Notes: generated by a model from the sequence alone, not told the origin. A stretch of 64,000 nucleotides of DNA from Akkermansiaceae bacterium UBA7331 (GCA_002471255.1 DKPP01000008.1:78657-142656); one strand, 5' to 3'. Shown: positions 37,491 to 46,485, counted from the first letter of the stretch. A program made the numbers and translations.

Positions 37491-38939
37491 CTAATTTTTT
37501 GAAGATGATTGAAAAATTGGTTCAGGTAACTTTTCCGAAGCGCTTTTGCCGTTAAATAATTCACCCACATCCTTGGATGTTACGAAAATGAATACAAAAC
37601 CAAGCAACAAAATAAAGCCCATCTGAACAGCTCCTAGCACTTTTAAGCTAATCGTCTTTTTAGTTACCCATTCAAACGTATTAATGACCACATGCCCACC
37701 ATCTACCACAGGCAAAGGCAACATATTTAAAATCGCTAAGTTGATATTCAAAATAACGGCAAACCATAATGCAATACGCCAACCTCCATCAACTGTCAAA
37801 ATCGTGTAGAAATGATTAGCAATACCAACCGGTCCGGACAAGTGCTCAATGCCTACACTACTATTCGGAGCGGCAACCTTCTGCAAGGTATCGCCCATCC
37901 ATTTAACACTTTGTTTGATTTGAGCCAATGGGGTCGGGTAAGCAATGGAATTAACTACATCGGAACCAACAGGCTTCCAAAGAGCTCCCAAAATAGGGCG
38001 AGCACCCTCTTTACCTTGCCAATTTGACGGCACAGTACCATGCACTTCTACCGTACGAGTTTCACCATTCTCTCCTCTTACTTCCAAAGAAAACGGTTTT
38101 TCGGATTTCAAAAGTTCTTCCAAGGTAATGAATGACCAGACTTTTTGTCCATTAGCCTTTTCGACAACATCACCGGACTTTAAGCCGGCCAATGCAGCAG
38201 GAGAATCAGGTAAAACCTTATCCACAGCAAAAGGAGTGGCAGGAATAAGTCCTACTTGGCGTAAAGCCTTACGTTGCCACCAGCTCGTTTCGGGAATTTG
38301 GAACCCGCATTCGACGTCCTTTACTTCGCCGCTTGGGGTTTTTACCGTAAAGGTAACCTTTTCCTCTTCGCCTAGCATAATCAACTCTTTGACTCCACTC
38401 ATATTCCCTACCCAAGAAGTAACAGGTGTACCATCCACCGCTAAAATTTGGTCTCCGGGCACGATTCCTGCTTGTGCGGCAGGTGAATCAGGCATTACAT
38501 AACCGATCACGGTACTACCGAACTGATCTACGGGTTTACCGGTAAACCAAACAATCACTGCAAAGATGACTGCCAATAAAAAGGAAAAGATAGGTCCGGC
38601 TGCAGCTACGATAATTTTATCTTTAGGAGTAATTTCCTTGAGCTTCACGTCTTCAGGTATTTCCACTTCACCTTCAATTTCCTCCATTGGAGCCATTTGA
38701 GGCAATGAAACGAAGCCACCGGCAGGCAACCAACCTAAACCGTATTGCACACCATTGATTTTTTTCTTCCAAATCGGTTTACCAAACCAAATTTGAAAGC
38801 GATCCACATACAAACCGCGCCATCTAGCAGCTAAAAAGTGACCGAGTTCATGAAAAAAGATCATGAAATTGAAAAGCAAAATCACGGCAATGATAATAAA
38901 TACCGTGCTGAGAATAGAGGTAAAGGAATCCATGGTCAT
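37491..38939 (-). CDS. rseP: Site-2 intramembrane protease RseP
   Basis: An inner-membrane zinc metalloprotease of about 482 residues. The N-terminal helix contains FFHELGHFLAA (HExxH zinc site, about 29-39), two PDZ domains follow (about 150-330: PGDQILAVDGTPV and LKSGDVVEKANGQKV) and the C-terminal region has NMLPLPVVDGGHVV with the third metal ligand, then a final membrane helix. RseP-type proteases cleave membrane-spanning anti-sigma factors or remnant signal peptides. The frame starts at TTG 38972; I chose the ATG at 38939 (MTMDSF), with 38933 an alternative. It lies upstream of the thioredoxin-like and CCA genes. Confidence 0.9.
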   Translation of the reverse strand: MTMDSFTSILSTVFIIIAVILLFNFMIFFHELGHFLAARWRGLYVDRFQIWFGKPIWKKKINGVQYGLGWLPAGGFVSLPQMAPMEEIEGEVEIPEDVKLKEITPKDKIIVAAAGPIFSFLLAVIFAVIVWFTGKPVDQFGSTVIGYVMPDSPAAQAGIVPGDQILAVDGTPVTSWVGNMSGVKELIMLGEEEKVTFTVKTPSGEVKDVECGFQIPETSWWQRKALRQVGLIPATPFAVDKVLPDSPAALAGLKSGDVVEKANGQKVWSFITLEELLKSEKPFSLEVRGENGETRTVEVHGTVPSNWQGKEGARPILGALWKPVGSDVVNSIAYPTPLAQIKQSVKWMGDTLQKVAAPNSSVGIEHLSGPVGIANHFYTILTVDGGWRIALWFAVILNINLAILNMLPLPVVDGGHVVINTFEWVTKKTISLKVLGAVQMGFILLLGFVFIFVTSKDVGELFNGKSASEKLPEPIFQSSSKN

Positions 38940-39012
38940 AGAAAGCGTATAATCTACACTATACTTTCTCAATCGACAAGAAACATCCTTGCCATGACTC
39001 CCCTAAAATAGG

Positions 39013-39045
39013 CTCGCCCCTAGGATAATCTATCCTAGGGGCGAG
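39013..39045 (-). terminator. Perfect 15-bp hairpin downstream of rplT
   Basis: CTCGCCCCTAGGATA and TATCCTAGGGGCGAG form a fully paired stem around a 3-nt loop. It is 44 bp past the rplT stop. No run of U follows on either strand, so it may be a rho-independent terminator without tail, a Rho-related stem or an RNA-processing site. Confidence 0.6.
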
Positions 39046-39088
39046 GTTAATTGTTAACGATGTGTTAATTTAATAGCTTGAATATGTA

Positions 39089-39472
39089 TTAAGCACGTAA
39101 TGTAGCACCTTCCTTAGCATCAATGGCTGTCTTTGCTTGAGCAAAGATCACATCAAAGGCTTGTTCATCAACAACAGCAAGGTCAGCAAGCACCTTACGG
39201 TCTAATTCGATGTTAGCGGCTTTGAGGCCTTCCATGAAGCGGGAATAGGTGAGACCGCGGTCTCTTACAGCAGCGGAAATACGAGCGATCCAGAGACGAC
39301 GGAATTGACCCTTACGTCTCTTGCGGTCACGATATTCATACTGCCAAGCTTTGTAAACAGCATCTTTAGCGTAACGATAAAGCTTGCTGCGGAAACCGCG
39401 GAAGCCTTTAGCACGCAAAAGAATACGCTTACGACGCTTACGAGAAGCCGGTCCGTTTGTGGCACGTGGCAT
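39089..39472 (-). CDS. rplT: 50S ribosomal protein L20
   Basis: A 127-residue, highly basic protein. The start MPRATNGPASRKRRKRIL and the core ISAAVRDRGLTYSRFMEGLK, with AFDVIFAQAKTAI near the C terminus, identify L20. It is slightly longer than the usual 117-119 residues, with a short extra tail. L20 is an early-assembling 23S rRNA binder and often represses its own operon. It follows rpmI after an unusually long 153-bp spacer. Confidence 0.95.
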   Translation of the reverse strand: MPRATNGPASRKRRKRILLRAKGFRGFRSKLYRYAKDAVYKAWQYEYRDRKRRKGQFRRLWIARISAAVRDRGLTYSRFMEGLKAANIELDRKVLADLAVVDEQAFDVIFAQAKTAIDAKEGATLRA

Positions 39473-39625
39473 AGTGTATCTCTATAGTATATTGTCGAAC
39501 AGACTGTTCTTCCTCACCTCCTTGCAGTCTCGTCTGCTCAGTATCTTTCCAGTTTAGGAAAGAAGGCTGCATGAAGGCTCCCCGTTCTGCGGGGAGATGT
39601 CTCGGGTGAAGCCGAGCGTCAGTTT
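39473..39625 (-). promoter_or_regulatory. Structured spacer between rpmI and rplT
   Basis: On the minus strand this region can form CTCGG/CCGAG and CTCCCCG/CGGGGAG hairpins. Between rpmI and rplT it also contains an exact match to the 16S 3' end, AAGGAGGTGA at 39514-39523, 41 nt upstream of the rplT ATG. That match lies in the 18-nt loop of a possible AGACTG/CAGTCT stem. A regulatory leader for L20 is plausible. The precise role is not shown by sequence. Confidence 0.45.
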
Positions 39626-39835
39626 TTAGGCGAATGGCAAGTTTTGCTTAACAGCCCAAACTTGAGTTTCATCTACAAGAGCAGGACGGCTCAAAGAGCG
39701 CTTACGCTTGCTAGATTTTTTCTGAAGAATGTGGCGTTTGCCTTGTTTACGGCGCAATACCTTACCAGTACCTGTAACTTTGAAACGCTTAGCAACAGCC
39801 TTGCGGGTTTTGTTTAAACCAGCCTTACGGGTCAT
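39626..39835 (-). CDS. rpmI: 50S ribosomal protein L35
   Basis: A 69-residue basic protein. KTRKAVAKRFKVTGTGKVLR and the lysine/arginine-rich middle (KRHILQKKSSKRKR) identify L35. It precedes rplT as usual, but infC is not upstream; uvrB is. A TATAAT ends 11 nt before the ATG, giving it its own promoter. Confidence 0.95.
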   Translation of the reverse strand: MTRKAGLNKTRKAVAKRFKVTGTGKVLRRKQGKRHILQKKSSKRKRSLSRPALVDETQVWAVKQNLPFA

Positions 39836-39846
39836 GGTGCAAGAAG

Positions 39847-39875
39847 ATTATACAAAGACAACCGATTAGCAAGAC
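39847..39875 (-). promoter_or_regulatory. Promoter of rpmI
   Basis: On the minus strand: GTCTTG, a 17-nt spacer, then a consensus TATAAT, 11 nt before the rpmI ATG. The predicted leader is about 4 nt, so no L20 control element can lie upstream of rpmI. The -35 box is poor. Confidence 0.6.
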
Positions 39876-39961
39876 TTTTTTGATATTAGTTAAGAAACCT
39901 TAATCAATTTTCTTCCAAAAAAGAGAAAAAACTCCGAAAAACCATAGAAATTTTGATTTTT

Positions 39962-42103
39962 TTATGTCAATTGTTCACGCAATTCTTTGATTTGATCTCG
40001 CAGTTGAGCAGCTCTTTCAAACTCTAAATGAGCTGAGGCCAAACGCATTTCATCCTCGAGCTGAGCAATAGTTTCCTTAACATCTTGCTCATAAGCCAAA
40101 GGCTCTTCACCTACTCTCAAACTATCGGAGCCATCTTCATCACCATATAGTTTTAACTGACTTTGCTCCGAGCGCACTACGGTCGTAGGTTTGATACCAT
40201 GTTTCTCGTTATATGCTTCTTGAATTCCCCGCCTATAATCGGTCAGCTCAATCAAACGTTTAATCGAATCGGTCATCACATCGGCAAATAGCACACATTC
40301 ACCATGCACGTGACGAGCAGCACGACCGGCAGTCTGCACGAGGGATGTTTCATTACGTAAAAAGCCTTCTTTATCCGCATCTAAAATACAGACCAGTGAA
40401 ACCTCGGGCAAATCGAGACCTTCACGTAATAAATTAATACCTACCAGCACATCCAAACGATGAGCTCGAAGAGAGCGCAAAATTTCCACACGCTCAATCG
40501 CATCGACATCCGAGTGAATATAAGCAACCCTCAAACCGACACCTCTCAAATAATCAGATAAGTCCTCGGCAGTCCGTTTAGTCAAAGTAGTGGCCAATAC
40601 ACGTTCATGCTTCGCAACCCTTTCATGACATAGGGCAATCGTTTCGTCAATTTGACCAGCTAATGGTTTAATCGTAATTTTAGGCTCTAGCAACCCTGTT
40701 GGACGAATAATCTGCTCGACAATCAATGGCGTTGTTCGTTTTTTAGGATCGAAGCTTTCCACCGATTGAGTTGATGGGCTAGGACTCACGCGAATCTCTT
40801 TTGGGGATTGAAACAAAATACCTCGGAACCCTTCAGGAGCTTCTTCACCAGGTCTTTTAGCACGTTTTACCGGAATGTATGTTTTGTTATCAGCCCTACA
40901 ATTGATCAATTCAAAGGGGCCCGGGGTAGCGGAAGCATAAACAATTTGATTTTGCCTCTCCATAAATTCATGAAATTGCAAAGGCCTATTATCTAAAGCA
41001 CTGGGCAATCGAAATCCATGCTCTACCAAGATCGTTTTACGACTTTTATCCCCTTCAAACATCCCACCAATTTGAGGAATAGCTACATGGCTTTCATCTA
41101 TTAAAGTCAAAGAATCCTTAGGAAAGAAATCTAATAAGGTAGATGGAGCACTGCCCGGCAATCGACCTGCTAAATGCCTAGAGTAGTTCTCAATGCCTTT
41201 ACAAAAACCTAATTCACCAATTAACTCCAAATCATAATCGGTACGCATTTTCAGACGCTGAGCTTCCAATAATTTGCCATTTTTCTCAAACCACTCTACT
41301 CGGTCAGCTAATTCTTTACGAATAGCTTGCATAGCCACAGTCCTCTTTTCAGGAGGGCTGACATATTGTTTAGCAGGGAAAAAGGCATAACCGGACAATC
41401 TTTCTCTAACTCGTCCAGTTTTACTATCAACTAATGAAACTCTCTCAATTTCATCACCAAAAAACTCTACGCGAATGATCTCACCCTCCGAATAAGCGGG
41501 ATAGACCTCTACTACCTCACCTCGCACACGAAATGTACCACGTTGAAAATCAAAATCATTTCTTTCAAACAACCGCTCGACCAACTTTTTCAAAAAGATA
41601 TCGCGATCCATCAAATCGCCTTCCTTAATTGATAAAGTCAAGTTACGATAATCTTCGGGAGCGGCTAAGCCATAAATACACGATACCGAAGCCACCACAA
41701 TGACGTCTCTTCTCGATAAAAGAGAGCTCATGGCATTCAAACTTAGACGGTCTAGCTCATCATTAATGGCAGAATCTTTTTCAATATACGTATCCGTTCT
41801 GGCTATGTAAGCTTCAGGTTGATAATAATCGAAATAAGAAACATAATACTCAACCGCATTATTAGGAAAAAATCGCTTAAGTTCCGAATGCAACTGGGCA
41901 GCGAGAGTTTTATTATGCGAGATAACCAATGTAGGGCGATTTACCTCAGCGATCAGATTAGCCATGGAAAAAGTCTTACCACTACCTGTCACACCAAGTA
42001 ATGCTTGATGCTTATTACCTGCCTCAATCGATTTGAGAAGCTTGGCAATAGCTTGACCTTGATCGCCCGATGGAGCGAATGATGAATCCAACTGAAATGA
42101 CAT
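39962..42103 (-). CDS. uvrB: UvrABC excision nuclease subunit B
   Basis: A 713-residue DNA-repair helicase-like protein. Walker A GVTGSGKTF (about 37-45), the beta-hairpin region YYVSYFDYYQPEAYI (about 86-100), the DEXX-type motif LTLIDESHVAIPQ (about 338), YASATPGPFEL (about 388) and helicase motifs LREGLDLPEVSL and AGRAARH are present, with a C-terminal UVR domain (AHLEFERAAQLRDQIKELRE). Compared with standard UvrB, about 57 extra residues are inserted around 400-456, after the ATPG motif. Otherwise the gene appears complete. No Shine-Dalgarno sequence is visible before the ATG. Confidence 0.95.
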   Translation of the reverse strand: MSFQLDSSFAPSGDQGQAIAKLLKSIEAGNKHQALLGVTGSGKTFSMANLIAEVNRPTLVISHNKTLAAQLHSELKRFFPNNAVEYYVSYFDYYQPEAYIARTDTYIEKDSAINDELDRLSLNAMSSLLSRRDVIVVASVSCIYGLAAPEDYRNLTLSIKEGDLMDRDIFLKKLVERLFERNDFDFQRGTFRVRGEVVEVYPAYSEGEIIRVEFFGDEIERVSLVDSKTGRVRERLSGYAFFPAKQYVSPPEKRTVAMQAIRKELADRVEWFEKNGKLLEAQRLKMRTDYDLELIGELGFCKGIENYSRHLAGRLPGSAPSTLLDFFPKDSLTLIDESHVAIPQIGGMFEGDKSRKTILVEHGFRLPSALDNRPLQFHEFMERQNQIVYASATPGPFELINCRADNKTYIPVKRAKRPGEEAPEGFRGILFQSPKEIRVSPSPSTQSVESFDPKKRTTPLIVEQIIRPTGLLEPKITIKPLAGQIDETIALCHERVAKHERVLATTLTKRTAEDLSDYLRGVGLRVAYIHSDVDAIERVEILRSLRAHRLDVLVGINLLREGLDLPEVSLVCILDADKEGFLRNETSLVQTAGRAARHVHGECVLFADVMTDSIKRLIELTDYRRGIQEAYNEKHGIKPTTVVRSEQSQLKLYGDEDGSDSLRVGEEPLAYEQDVKETIAQLEDEMRLASAHLEFERAAQLRDQIKELREQLT

Positions 42104-42152
42104 AACCCTAAAACATGTTAGATTTAAAGAACAGGCTACACCAGTTCAATGT

Positions 42153-42181
42153 TTGACAAGAGGCACCTATTCCTCTAAGTA
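42153..42181 (+). promoter_or_regulatory. Sigma70 promoter of the 42190 membrane protein
   Basis: TTGACA (perfect), a 17-nt spacer, then TAAGTA at 42176-42181, 8 nt before the ATG at 42190. The predicted transcript starts 1-2 nt before or at the ATG, one of the clearest leaderless candidates in the window. Confidence 0.6.
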
Positions 42182-42189
42182 TATCTGTC

Positions 42190-42561
42190 ATGTACATCCC
42201 TACTCAGGAAGAACGCTACGGCAAAAAAAACATTGTCACACTCATTCTTTGCCTCATGGCTCCATCAGGGATATACGCCGGCATTTTGTCCGAAAGGCTG
42301 ATGATGAACCCGGAACAGCCATGGAGCGGGATCGTCCAACTTCTCTTTTTCTTTTCCATCCCATTAGGAATGCTATTTAAACTCATTAACATCCCATTGT
42401 TTTGGTGGGGAATGGGTATTTCATCGTTAATTCAATTTGGACTTTGTTGGTTATTGGTTAAATCTCCTAAAATCACTCCAAAACGAGCCATCGGCATCGC
42501 TATTACTCTTGGAATGTTAAATTTATTTATCCTAAGTTGTATCAATTCCATGAAGGGATAA
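42190..42561 (+). CDS. Small multi-spanning membrane protein
   Basis: A 123-residue hydrophobic protein of unknown function with about four predicted membrane segments (NIVTLILCLMAPSGIYAGIL; IVQLLFFFSIPLGMLFKL; FGLCWLLV; AIGIAITLGMLNLFIL). Short charged loops separate them. No family recognised. It lies between the divergent uvrB and the GH89 gene and has its own promoter. Confidence 0.6.
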   Translation: MYIPTQEERYGKKNIVTLILCLMAPSGIYAGILSERLMMNPEQPWSGIVQLLFFFSIPLGMLFKLINIPLFWWGMGISSLIQFGLCWLLVKSPKITPKRAIGIAITLGMLNLFILSCINSMKG

Positions 42562-42639
42562 GATCAAAGGCATTCAATCTCATTTGAAAGAATAATTAGA
42601 TTTTTGCGTAAGTATTTAGCAGAAATACACGAAAAATCT

Positions 42640-45195
42640 ATGTCTTTGCATCATAACCTTACATCATTAGGTGTGGCACTGATTTGCTCATCATCTATTT
42701 ACCTTCAAGCATCAGCAGAAGAAGCCACCCCAGTACGATTAGCAGAGGGAGTTGTCCAACGCATGGCCCCTTCAGCTGCTTCCATTATCAATTTTAAAAT
42801 TGATCCTAAAGCAACGGAAATAAGTATAGCCCCGGTACAGGGTAAAGTATTAATTACGGCAAATGATACGAGAGGGCTTATTGTTGGCTTTGGCTACTAT
42901 GCACGCCACATCGCCAAAGTTCATTGGTCATGGAATGGCGATAGAATGACACCAAAAACATGGCCTCTACCTAAAGAAACTGTATCCGTAAAGCTACCTT
43001 GGAAGCACAATTTTGCTTTTAATTATTGCACCTTATCATACACCAGCGCATTCTGGGACTGGAACAGATGGCAACGTGAGATTGATATGCTTGCTATGAA
43101 TGGGTATGACGTCGTACTTATTCAAGCCGGTCTAGAAAAAGTCTGGCAAGATACCTTGCGAGATCTTGGATATCCCGAAGACAAAATTATTAAGTTCCTA
43201 CCAAGTCCTGCTTTTGCGGCATGGTGGAATATGGGCAATCTGGAAGGGCACGGAGGTCCTTTAACCCAAAACCTTATTGATAACGAAGCCAAACTAGGCA
43301 AACAAATCGCAACAAGATTGCGCCAATTCAATATGACGCCACTTTTGCAAGGATTCGTAGGGTTAGTACCACATGATCTCGGCGAAACAGTGAAAGACGC
43401 GAAAATCATTCCACAAGGTCAATGGTGTGCCGGATTTGTACGTCCTGCGATAATCGACCCAACTAGTGATGATTTCCTCAAAATCAGTAAACTTTGGTAC
43501 AAAAACCTACATAAGATTTATGGTGGAAAAACGGCCTTCTATGGTGGCGATTTATTCCATGAAGGGGGTAATAGCCATGGCATAGATATCACAAAAGCTG
43601 CTTCAAATGTCGAAAAAGCGATGCAAGAAGCCAGCCCTAATTCCTCATGGGTATTGCAATGTTGGGGAGGAAATCCATCCGGTAAATTACTGCAAGGTCT
43701 AAGCAAAGATAAATGCTTCGTTTTATATTTGGATAAAGGTCTTAATGATCCGGCTGTCAACATGCGTACATTTGAAGATGTACCATGGGCATGGAGTGAA
43801 TTATCTAACTTCGGCGGCAACAATTCAGGTATGTACGGTGGCTTAGTTGGAGTGAGCCAACTAAAAAGCAAACTAGATAGAGCCAAAGCAAAGAATTTAC
43901 AAGGGCTTGCACTCTTATCCGAGGGTACGGAACAAAATCCGATTTATTATGAATTGTTCCAAGAAATGCTTACTAAAAATGAGGATGTCAACCTTGACCA
44001 ATGGATTGATCAATACATTGAAAAACGATATGGAACATCAAGCAAGGAAGCATCACTAGCCTGGAAGGATCTTGCTAAATCCGTTTATAATCCTCCGACT
44101 AAAATTGAAGGATGTTACGAAGGGATTGTTTGTGCAAGACCGGGTTGGAATGTCACTCGAGCTTCATCTTGGGGACCTAGCCAACATAACTACGATTTTA
44201 CAGACGTCATCAATGCAGCCAATCACATGCTAGCAGCTGTAAAAAAAGACCCATCATTAGCAAAACAAAGCACTTTCCGTTATGATTTGATGGATGTTAC
44301 CAAACAGGTGCTCTCCGATTTCTGCTTAGGCCAACTACAGGAAATCAAACTGGCCTACGACATGAAAGATATTAAAGAGTACAATAAAAAGGTAGCTCAA
44401 TTCTTACAAGCTATAGAAGATATTGATGCCCTTACTGCAACGAATCCTTCCACTCTATTGGGAATCTGGTGTGAGAGAGCCAAAGCTAAAGGCAAAACAC
44501 CGGAAGAAAAGAAGTTGATGGATAGATCGGCAAAAATGCAAGTTACTACCTGGAGCGCCGGACTAGATGGCTTAAATGACTATTCCAATCGCCATTGGTC
44601 TGGCTTGGTAAAAGATTATTATTACCCAAGATGGGATATGTTCTTTAAGGCCGGACGTAATGTTTTAGAAGGTAAAATGACTCAAGAAGAAGCTAACAAG
44701 CTTTTCCGTGAAGAAATTAAAAATCATGATACAAGCTTCTATGACAACGACAATGTTTACCCAACAAAAACTAAAGGAAACATCGTCGAGTTAGCAGAAA
44801 AATGTCTCAAGCGTTATTCGGGTCCTGCATTAAAACTAGCCAAAAAAGTTGCGAATAATAAAGGCATACAATGGGATCTTCAAACCATGACTACTCCGTT
44901 AACTTTTAAAGTTTCCGACACAGTCATGTCTGCCGGCACTTTTGTTGTTTCTATTGATTACAAAGCAGGAAACAGCGCCCTTAAAATCCAAAAAGTCGAA
45001 TTATTCGAAGGCGACAAATTAGTCGCTAAGGATGAACATGAAGGCTGGACGGGTCACAAAAACGAGAATAACACTTACATCCTTAAACTACCGAAGTTCC
45101 GAGACAACTTAGATGATTACTTCCTCAAAGTATTCTGCGAAGGAGCAAGTGGTAAAGACTCAAAGGGAGTCATGATTATTCGACAAAAAAATTAA
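42640..45195 (+). CDS. Secreted alpha-N-acetylglucosaminidase (GH89)
   Basis: About 851 residues with a signal peptide (hydrophobic SLGVALICSSSIYLQASA, cleavage near 28-31). The body matches the NAGLU/GH89 family: WDWNRWQREIDMLAMNGYDV (about 131-150), FYGGDLFHEGG (acid/base Glu, about 313) and LLSEGTEQNPIYYEL (nucleophile Glu, about 427). The enzyme removes terminal alpha-linked GlcNAc from glycans such as gastric mucin O-glycans or heparan fragments, so host-glycan foraging is suggested. A C-terminal beta-rich domain of about 100 residues follows. The frame opens at TTG 42604; the ATG at 42640 gives the signal peptide. A strong terminator follows. Confidence 0.9.
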   Translation: MSLHHNLTSLGVALICSSSIYLQASAEEATPVRLAEGVVQRMAPSAASIINFKIDPKATEISIAPVQGKVLITANDTRGLIVGFGYYARHIAKVHWSWNGDRMTPKTWPLPKETVSVKLPWKHNFAFNYCTLSYTSAFWDWNRWQREIDMLAMNGYDVVLIQAGLEKVWQDTLRDLGYPEDKIIKFLPSPAFAAWWNMGNLEGHGGPLTQNLIDNEAKLGKQIATRLRQFNMTPLLQGFVGLVPHDLGETVKDAKIIPQGQWCAGFVRPAIIDPTSDDFLKISKLWYKNLHKIYGGKTAFYGGDLFHEGGNSHGIDITKAASNVEKAMQEASPNSSWVLQCWGGNPSGKLLQGLSKDKCFVLYLDKGLNDPAVNMRTFEDVPWAWSELSNFGGNNSGMYGGLVGVSQLKSKLDRAKAKNLQGLALLSEGTEQNPIYYELFQEMLTKNEDVNLDQWIDQYIEKRYGTSSKEASLAWKDLAKSVYNPPTKIEGCYEGIVCARPGWNVTRASSWGPSQHNYDFTDVINAANHMLAAVKKDPSLAKQSTFRYDLMDVTKQVLSDFCLGQLQEIKLAYDMKDIKEYNKKVAQFLQAIEDIDALTATNPSTLLGIWCERAKAKGKTPEEKKLMDRSAKMQVTTWSAGLDGLNDYSNRHWSGLVKDYYYPRWDMFFKAGRNVLEGKMTQEEANKLFREEIKNHDTSFYDNDNVYPTKTKGNIVELAEKCLKRYSGPALKLAKKVANNKGIQWDLQTMTTPLTFKVSDTVMSAGTFVVSIDYKAGNSALKIQKVELFEGDKLVAKDEHEGWTGHKNENNTYILKLPKFRDNLDDYFLKVFCEGASGKDSKGVMIIRQKN

Positions 45196-45229
45196 AGTCC
45201 AAGAGATAAAAACCGCACTAGCGGATACA

Positions 45230-45267
45230 AAAACACCGATGGAACAATTCCATCGGTGTTTTTTTAA
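45230..45267. terminator. Terminator between GH89 gene and ssb
   Basis: AACACCGATGG pairs perfectly with CCATCGGTGTT around a 7-nt loop, with A-rich and eight-T flanks. It can serve the GH89 gene on the plus strand and ssb on the minus strand. Confidence 0.9.
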
Positions 45268-45283
45268 TAATCTGAAATTAATA

Positions 45284-45802
45284 TCAAAATGGAATTTCAT
45301 CATCCATATCAAAATCATTGATAGGACCGGAAGAGGAATTACTACCACCCGTCGGTTGCTGAGGTGCGCGCTGGCTATTATTGCCATAATTACCGCCGCC
45401 ATTGTTATTACGAGGGGTAAATGGACGAGATTGTCCGCCACCATTACCTCCGCCCATTGGGGCATCACCACCACGAGGGAATAATTGCATGGTTTCACCA
45501 ACCACACGTAAACGACTACGCTTTTGTCCGGTTGCCTTATCTTCCCATGAATCTAGCTGTAAACGTCCTTCGATAAAAACGCCACGGCCTTTTGCCAAAT
45601 AGTTACATGCGATTTCAGCTTGACGATTCCATAAGATTACATCAACAAATGTCGTATCCTCTTGACGATCACCATTATCACCTGAATAGTAACGATTAAT
45701 AGCTAATCTCAATTCAGTCACAGCTGTTCCCTTGCCCGTATAGCGCAATTCAGGATCAGCAGTAAGGTTTCCCATTAAAAATACTTTGTTCAAATTAGCC
45801 AT
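45284..45802 (-). CDS. ssb: Single-stranded DNA-binding protein
   Basis: A 172-residue OB-fold protein binding ssDNA in replication and repair. MANLNKVFLMGNLTADPELR at the start, the LAINRYY and FVDVILWNRQAEIACNYLAK core and RGVFIEGRLQLDSW are standard SSB features. A glycine/asparagine-rich linker (about 115-160) leads to the acidic tip DMDDEIPF that recruits partner proteins. The frame extends upstream to TTG 45853, but the ATG at 45802 gives the canonical N terminus. Confidence 0.95.
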   Translation of the reverse strand: MANLNKVFLMGNLTADPELRYTGKGTAVTELRLAINRYYSGDNGDRQEDTTFVDVILWNRQAEIACNYLAKGRGVFIEGRLQLDSWEDKATGQKRSRLRVVGETMQLFPRGGDAPMGGGNGGGQSRPFTPRNNNGGGNYGNNSQRAPQQPTGGSNSSSGPINDFDMDDEIPF

Positions 45803-46050
45803 ATTGATAAAATGTTTTGATTTGAAATATTTTATAACTACATGGGGACACAAAATTGCACCGCATGCATCTTAATTACTCCATCTATATGAAGAATTCT
45901 TCACTGAAATGCAAACCAAATTTGCATAGTGTATTCATTCTTGCAAATATCGCCTATCTACTTGTGATTTCATGAAAACTAGCATATCATCCTTACAGAA
46001 AATTAATTCGATGTAACTTCGACTAATTTCTAAGCACTCCCCTTACCCTC

Positions 46051-46446
46051 ATGACTGTCATCATTGCGTTTATTTTAGTGTCAAGTATTCCTGTACTCAT
46101 TATTTATGCTATTTTAAAGAGCCGTCTTTTTTTTGAGGCCAAAAATTTATTACCGGCAGGTCAGGAACAAATGGAATTGAATAAGAAGGTAAAATCTTTC
46201 ATTAACACAGCGTCCCTGACAACGGCTCTATGGTTTCTTCCGGGAATATTCGTATCTGAAATAATTCCCTATCAATTACTTAAAAAATTGATTTCCGAAT
46301 CTCAAAATGCGGAAACTTTATATCTTCTCATTGACTTATCACCACTTTATTTGGGTACTTTAACTGTTGTCGTAGCATGGTGGCTTAAAAAACGTAATAT
46401 TTCAGTAGAATTAGCAACCTTGATGAAATCTAAAATCAAATCTTAA
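46051..46446 (+). CDS. Small membrane protein of unknown function
   Basis: A 131-residue protein with an N-terminal membrane segment (VIIAFILVSSIPVLIIYAIL), a central hydrophobic stretch (TTALWFLPGIFVSE) and a third one (LYLGTLTVVVAWWL) ending with a lysine-rich tail. No family recognised. Only 39 bp separate it from the next secreted protein gene, so the two may be co-transcribed. Confidence 0.6.
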   Translation: MTVIIAFILVSSIPVLIIYAILKSRLFFEAKNLLPAGQEQMELNKKVKSFINTASLTTALWFLPGIFVSEIIPYQLLKKLISESQNAETLYLLIDLSPLYLGTLTVVVAWWLKKRNISVELATLMKSKIKS

Positions 46447-46485
46447 GATTTACAACAATCACCCTTTTTGCTAGAAAGAAGAACC

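Noticed and set aside
39440..39590. Short minus-strand ORF of about 45 codons spanning the rpmI-rplT spacer
   Set aside because: It overlaps the rplT start, has no recognisable content, and is better explained as structured non-coding RNA.
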